Below are positions 35,649-39,441 of a stretch of DNA of 39,441 nucleotides, piece by piece. Every line of letters starts with the position of its first letter. The first letter of the stretch is position 1. A program made the position numbers and the translations under genes. This stretch comes from Saprospirales bacterium. GTDB lineage: Bacteria > Bacteroidota > Bacteroidia > Chitinophagales > UBA8649. The notes under the pieces were generated by a model. That model saw nothing but the letters and a program-made list of their open reading frames with translations. It searched no databases and was not told the origin of the DNA. The stretch covers positions 1 to 39,441 of the forward strand of contig PAPS01000022.1 in assembly GCA_002708985.1 (NCBI GenBank), read 5' to 3'.

Positions 35649-37832
35649 ATGAAAACATTACTAAGATTTTTTTCTATTGGATTTCTAGGCATTACCATGA
35701 CGAGTAACGCCCAATTTGTTGCGTCCTGCCCTGGAGTAAATGCAGGCCCCGACGCCTCACAAACTTGCGCTGATTCTTGTACAACATTAAATGCTCAGTT
35801 TCTTAAAACAGCGCAGAGTTCGCAATATCAAGTAAATGCTATTCCTTACAATCCTTTTCCATATACCATTGGAACGGCAATTAGTGTGGGGGTCGATGAT
35901 ATTTTCAGCAACGTAATTACACTTCCTTTCCCGTTTTGCTTCTATGGTACAAATTATACCGAATTAACTGTGGGAAGTAATGGTATTATATCATTCAACA
36001 CGAACAATGCAGATCCTATTCTTAATCCAGGAAATCAATTATTTCCAACAAATGGCTGGTGTGAGTGGGAATTTACCGATCCTCTCCCAAGTCCCAACTT
36101 GTATCCTCCATCTATCTGCGGTCCCTATCACGATATTGATCCTTCAGTGTGTGGTAATGTTCGCCAAGGAATTTATGGTATTGCGCCATGTAGAACATTT
36201 GTAGTCAGTTTCGATAATATCTGTCAATTTGATTGCACAACAACCCAAAGTCGCCACCAAATTGTATTGTATGAATCAACAGGAATCATTGAAGTTTATG
36301 TTGAGAAAAAACCGACATGTGTTTTATGGAATAATGGAAATGCCGTTATAGGTATTCAAGATGGTAATGGAATTAATGCCACTGTAGCCCCAGGTCGAAA
36401 TACAGGTCCGTGGACGGTATCCACTCCTGAGGCTTGGCGATTTTCACCAGATGGAGCCCCGACTTACAGCTTTAACTGGTTTGATATGGCAGGAAATAAC
36501 CTTGGCAATACAGCAAGCCTTGATGTTTGCCCAGACACCACATCATCTTATCGTGCTGAAATCATGTATACTTCGTGCAGTGGAGCTACGTTAATTTATA
36601 ATGATACCGTAGAAGTTTCGGTAGCTGAAAACTTCGATTTTTCAGTTAATTTGACGGATACTGCATCTTGCGGACAAAGCAACGGATCGGCAACTGCGGT
36701 AGCTCCCGTTGGAGCAGCTCCGCCATTAACCTATTCTTGGGACAATGGTCAAAGTGGTCTTATTCTTGCCGGAGTGCCAGCAGGAAACTATTGTTTGACC
36801 ATATCGGATGCTTCAAACTGTGAAGTAACGCGTTGTGTTACAATACCTGAAATAGGACCAGTAATCGACAGTATCAATATTATTAATGCAAATTGTGATG
36901 GAGAAAATGGTGCTGCGGGGATCTTTGTCAGCGGAGGTTCAAGCCCCTACACCTACAGTTGGAATGATCCAAACAACCAGACGGAAGCCACAGCACTCGG
37001 ATTGGATTCAGGCACCTACATTGTTACTGTAACCGATGCAAGCAATTGTGCACTCACCGATAGTGTTTTTGTAGATCAGCCCTTTGGAAATCCAAGCATC
37101 AATATTGAAGGACCGCGTGTTTTGTGTTTCCCTGAGGCTGCTATTCTTGAAGGAAGTAGCGATGATTCCACACTAACCTATGTTTGGAGTACAGGCCAAT
37201 CAGGGGCAATGATTTCGGTTGTTCCCGATCGAGATACCACGTTATATATTACAGGATCTAATGGACCTTGTTCTAGTGAAGAAAGTATCTTCATTGAAGT
37301 ATCCTTTCCAATACAAAACATCGAAATTCTCTATGAGCCAGATACCACCGTACTTTATGGCGATAGCCTTACGGTAACAATATCCGGTGACAATATCACC
37401 TCTTACCTGTGGGACGTGTTAGGCGACTCCACAGCCTCGGTAGTCCTTTTCCCAGGGGATTCAACGCTTTATGAAGTCGCTCTAGGTGGAGTATTACCTT
37501 GTGGGGATTCCGTTATATTTATTCCAGTAAATGTTATCCCAGAGGTAGATCCTCTTATTCCTGACGCATTCACACCGAATGGCGATGGCCTTAACGATGT
37601 CTTCGAAGTAATCAATGCTTCTTTCTTTGTGACCATAGAAATGCGCATCTACAATCGATGGGGTGAACTTGTCTTTGAAGAGATTGGAGATGCTGCCTCG
37701 CTTGAAGGATGGGACGGAACCTATAATGGGAAACAAGCACCTGCAGGAAGTTATATGACAGTTGTTCTTGCTAAACAACTTGGACGCCCAGATCAAAGAC
37801 AAGCTAGCGGCAGCGTCTCGCTCATCCGCTAA
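35649..37832 (+). CDS. T9SS type-B cargo protein with SprB-like repeats
   Basis: A 727-residue secreted protein beginning 10 nt after the previous cargo gene. The signal peptide is 1-22 (SNAQ). Residues ~85-265 contain LPFPFCFYGTNYTELTVGSNGIISF, a beta module common in T9SS cargo. Two SprB-like repeats follow at about 335-400 and 408-476 (NGSATAVAP, YSWDNGQ, AGNYCLTISDASNC; NGAAGIFVSGG, YSWND, SGTYIVTVTDASNC). The C-terminal type-B sorting domain is about 636-727 (IPDAFTPNGDGLNDVFEV, IYNRWGELVF, GWDGTYNGK). SprB is the mobile gliding adhesin of Flavobacterium, but these repeats occur in many cargo proteins and do not prove motility. Confidence 0.9.
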   Translation: MKTLLRFFSIGFLGITMTSNAQFVASCPGVNAGPDASQTCADSCTTLNAQFLKTAQSSQYQVNAIPYNPFPYTIGTAISVGVDDIFSNVITLPFPFCFYGTNYTELTVGSNGIISFNTNNADPILNPGNQLFPTNGWCEWEFTDPLPSPNLYPPSICGPYHDIDPSVCGNVRQGIYGIAPCRTFVVSFDNICQFDCTTTQSRHQIVLYESTGIIEVYVEKKPTCVLWNNGNAVIGIQDGNGINATVAPGRNTGPWTVSTPEAWRFSPDGAPTYSFNWFDMAGNNLGNTASLDVCPDTTSSYRAEIMYTSCSGATLIYNDTVEVSVAENFDFSVNLTDTASCGQSNGSATAVAPVGAAPPLTYSWDNGQSGLILAGVPAGNYCLTISDASNCEVTRCVTIPEIGPVIDSINIINANCDGENGAAGIFVSGGSSPYTYSWNDPNNQTEATALGLDSGTYIVTVTDASNCALTDSVFVDQPFGNPSINIEGPRVLCFPEAAILEGSSDDSTLTYVWSTGQSGAMISVVPDRDTTLYITGSNGPCSSEESIFIEVSFPIQNIEILYEPDTTVLYGDSLTVTISGDNITSYLWDVLGDSTASVVLFPGDSTLYEVALGGVLPCGDSVIFIPVNVIPEVDPLIPDAFTPNGDGLNDVFEVINASFFVTIEMRIYNRWGELVFEEIGDAASLEGWDGTYNGKQAPAGSYMTVVLAKQLGRPDQRQASGSVSLIR

Positions 37833-37846
37833 ACCCAAACTGAAGA

Positions 37847-39441
37847 ATGATTAAGTACATTAGACTATTTTTATTTGGTGCGCTTAGTTGTTTTTGCTTT
37901 GTTCTAAATGCGCAGAGCAATTTCGGAATAAACGTATATTCTTTCTCACAAGCAGAGGGTTACAGGGCCCTACCCTATGCTGATATAAAAGATGTAACAG
38001 GCAACCCTATTGCTCAATCCGATTCGCTAGGGTTAGCACAATGGAATAGGACTAACGAGAAATTAAAAGTCGTTGTTAGCGCGTTGGGATATGCGTCAGA
38101 TACTCTTGACGTTTTCCGCGATGAATACGCTAAAGTCATCTTATATCCTGAAGTTTTAGAGTCAACTGTGATTCAATCTCGAAGAAACTCAAGACAGCTT
38201 GGCGTAACACTAAATACAACTCTTTTAAATCAAGGTGATTTAAAGAAGGCAGCTTGTTGCAATCTTTCAGAGAGTTTTGAAACCAATAATTCGGTAGATG
38301 TTGGCTACACCGATGCTATTACTGGAAGCAAAAAGCTTCACATGCTCGGCCTTGATGGTAAATATGCAGAAATTCGTTTCGAAGGACTATCCTCCATTCG
38401 CGGATTAAATCTTCTTGGAGGAATGATTGATGTGCCTGGACCTTTTCTTCACAGCATTGCCCTATCCAAAGGCTCTGGATCTATTGTAACCGGTCGTGAA
38501 GCTATTGCTGGTCAAATTATATATAATTGGAAACCTCCTGATTGTGATGAACGACTTCATGTCAATGTCTATCTCGGAGCTTATGGGCGATTAGAGGGTA
38601 ATATTCTTTCTACGGAGAAAATCAGCCGAAGATGGTCTACCCTCACTTCCGTGCACGGTATGTTAAATAATCGGGAGATGGATATGAATGGTGATGGTTT
38701 CTTAGACTTACCAAAAAACCCATTTCACATAAATATTATGCATCGGTGGAAGTACTTCCACAAACAAAAATGGCGATCTCAATTTGGCTTTGATTACAGC
38801 CAAACCCAGTTAGAAGGTGGACTAAGTAGTGCTTACCGCCAAGACTCAGTATATAATGCGGACTATATATATAATCAAGATAGTCGGCGAATAGCTGCCT
38901 TTTGGAAGATGGGTAGACTATGGGATAATTGGAGTATAGGATTTCAAAACCGATTCTATTTTCATAATCGCGAGGCATTCTTTGGAGACAATAATCAGGC
39001 TCTGTACAGCACTAGAGAGTATAGCGGGCAAGAAACGTTTGGCGAAAGCAAGTTAATTCTTGAGCACTTCTGGAATTCCACTGTCAACGGAGAGGACCTG
39101 CATAGTCATACCATTAAGTTTGGGGGAGGACTCCTAGTAGACTCTTTACAAGAGAACGTTTTGGGAGCAAATCCGCTGCAACAAGAACGTTGGGAGTTTA
39201 ACCCCTATGGCTTTGCTGAGTATACTTACGAGTTCAATACAGCGTTTGCTTGGATTGCAGGGATGCGAATCGAGCACCACAACCTTTATGGACTGTACCT
39301 TCTACCTAGAATGAATATGCGTTGGACAACGCCTAATAAATGGATTGTAAAGCTATCTGCAGGTCGCTCAGCACGAAGTCCCTTTATCCTTACAGAGAGC
39401 TTTGGAAGATTTGCCAGTGGGCGCCAATTCCTTATTGATTC
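37847..39441 (+). CDS. TonB-dependent outer membrane receptor (3' truncated)
   Basis: The frame is open from ATG 37847 to the right edge, 531 codons, with no stop. The signal peptide is 1-23 (LSCFCFVLNAQ). A carboxypeptidase-regulatory-like domain (about 28-100, LPYADIKDVTGNPIAQSDSLG) precedes a plug domain with AACCNLSESFETN (135-147), a motif of one Bacteroidota receptor subfamily, then KKLHMLGLDGKYAEIRFEG and GSGSIVTGREAIAGQI. Beta-barrel strands follow; the last visible part, GRSARSPFILTESFGRFASGR, is typical of mid-barrel in these receptors. The ligand is unknown. It starts 14 nt after the second cargo gene, so it may be in the same transcript. Confidence 0.93.
   Translation, partial: MIKYIRLFLFGALSCFCFVLNAQSNFGINVYSFSQAEGYRALPYADIKDVTGNPIAQSDSLGLAQWNRTNEKLKVVVSALGYASDTLDVFRDEYAKVILYPEVLESTVIQSRRNSRQLGVTLNTTLLNQGDLKKAACCNLSESFETNNSVDVGYTDAITGSKKLHMLGLDGKYAEIRFEGLSSIRGLNLLGGMIDVPGPFLHSIALSKGSGSIVTGREAIAGQIIYNWKPPDCDERLHVNVYLGAYGRLEGNILSTEKISRRWSTLTSVHGMLNNREMDMNGDGFLDLPKNPFHINIMHRWKYFHKQKWRSQFGFDYSQTQLEGGLSSAYRQDSVYNADYIYNQDSRRIAAFWKMGRLWDNWSIGFQNRFYFHNREAFFGDNNQALYSTREYSGQETFGESKLILEHFWNSTVNGEDLHSHTIKFGGGLLVDSLQENVLGANPLQQERWEFNPYGFAEYTYEFNTAFAWIAGMRIEHHNLYGLYLLPRMNMRWTTPNKWIVKLSAGRSARSPFILTESFGRFASGRQFLID

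Overview
The window is a dense, moderately AT-rich piece of a Bacteroidota chromosome, probably from Flavobacteriales or a Cryomorphaceae/Schleiferiaceae-like relative. The phylum assignment rests on four things: the Bacteroidota form of the dcw cluster (long MraY, PASTA-bearing FtsI, short FtsL), two type IX secretion (T9SS) cargo proteins with gliding-motility type-B C-termini, a SusC/TonB-style receptor with an AACCNLSESFETN plug motif, and ribosome binding sites that are A-rich rather than Shine-Dalgarno. The finer placement is inference.

Layout: 1-131 is the 5' end of a minus-strand lipoprotein gene. 132-505 holds a broken small ORF and a leader with overlapping inverted repeats. 506-2657 is a two-gene plus-strand unit with fumarylacetoacetase (tyrosine degradation) and a flavin reductase-like protein. 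Its last gene overlaps the end of ftsZ stop-to-stop. From 22810 down to 2654 every gene is on the minus strand: a membrane-anchored unknown protein, an ABC ATPase, an FtsX-like permease, pgk, a likely terminator, an MraZ-type operator, then mraZ-rsmH-ftsL-ftsI-murE-mraY-murD-ftsW-murG/murC-ftsQ-ftsA-ftsZ. Most dcw junctions are 4-nt ATGA overlaps, which suggests translational coupling. MurE carries DNPR, so the peptidoglycan should contain meso-DAP.

From 23036 to 29621 lie tRNA-Glu(UUC) with a strong terminator, a short-form arginine decarboxylase, a hotdog thioesterase, an RRM protein with an RGG-like tail (opposite strand), an M20 dipeptidase and monomeric NADP isocitrate dehydrogenase. From 29675 to the right edge is a surface/secretion block: a PorE-like multidomain OmpA protein, two large T9SS type-B cargo proteins, and the first 531 codons of a TonB-dependent receptor.

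The most unusual points are an in-frame MurG-MurC fusion that joins the first Mur ligase to the last cytoplasmic lipid II step; a PorE-like protein with a DUF2135-like domain between its helical repeats and its propeller; an ABC ATPase lacking the H-loop histidine next to an FtsX-type permease; a cargo protein with regular 49-residue GCDSI repeats; and a clean 10-bp-period MraZ box array. No mobile element, CRISPR array or prophage was seen.
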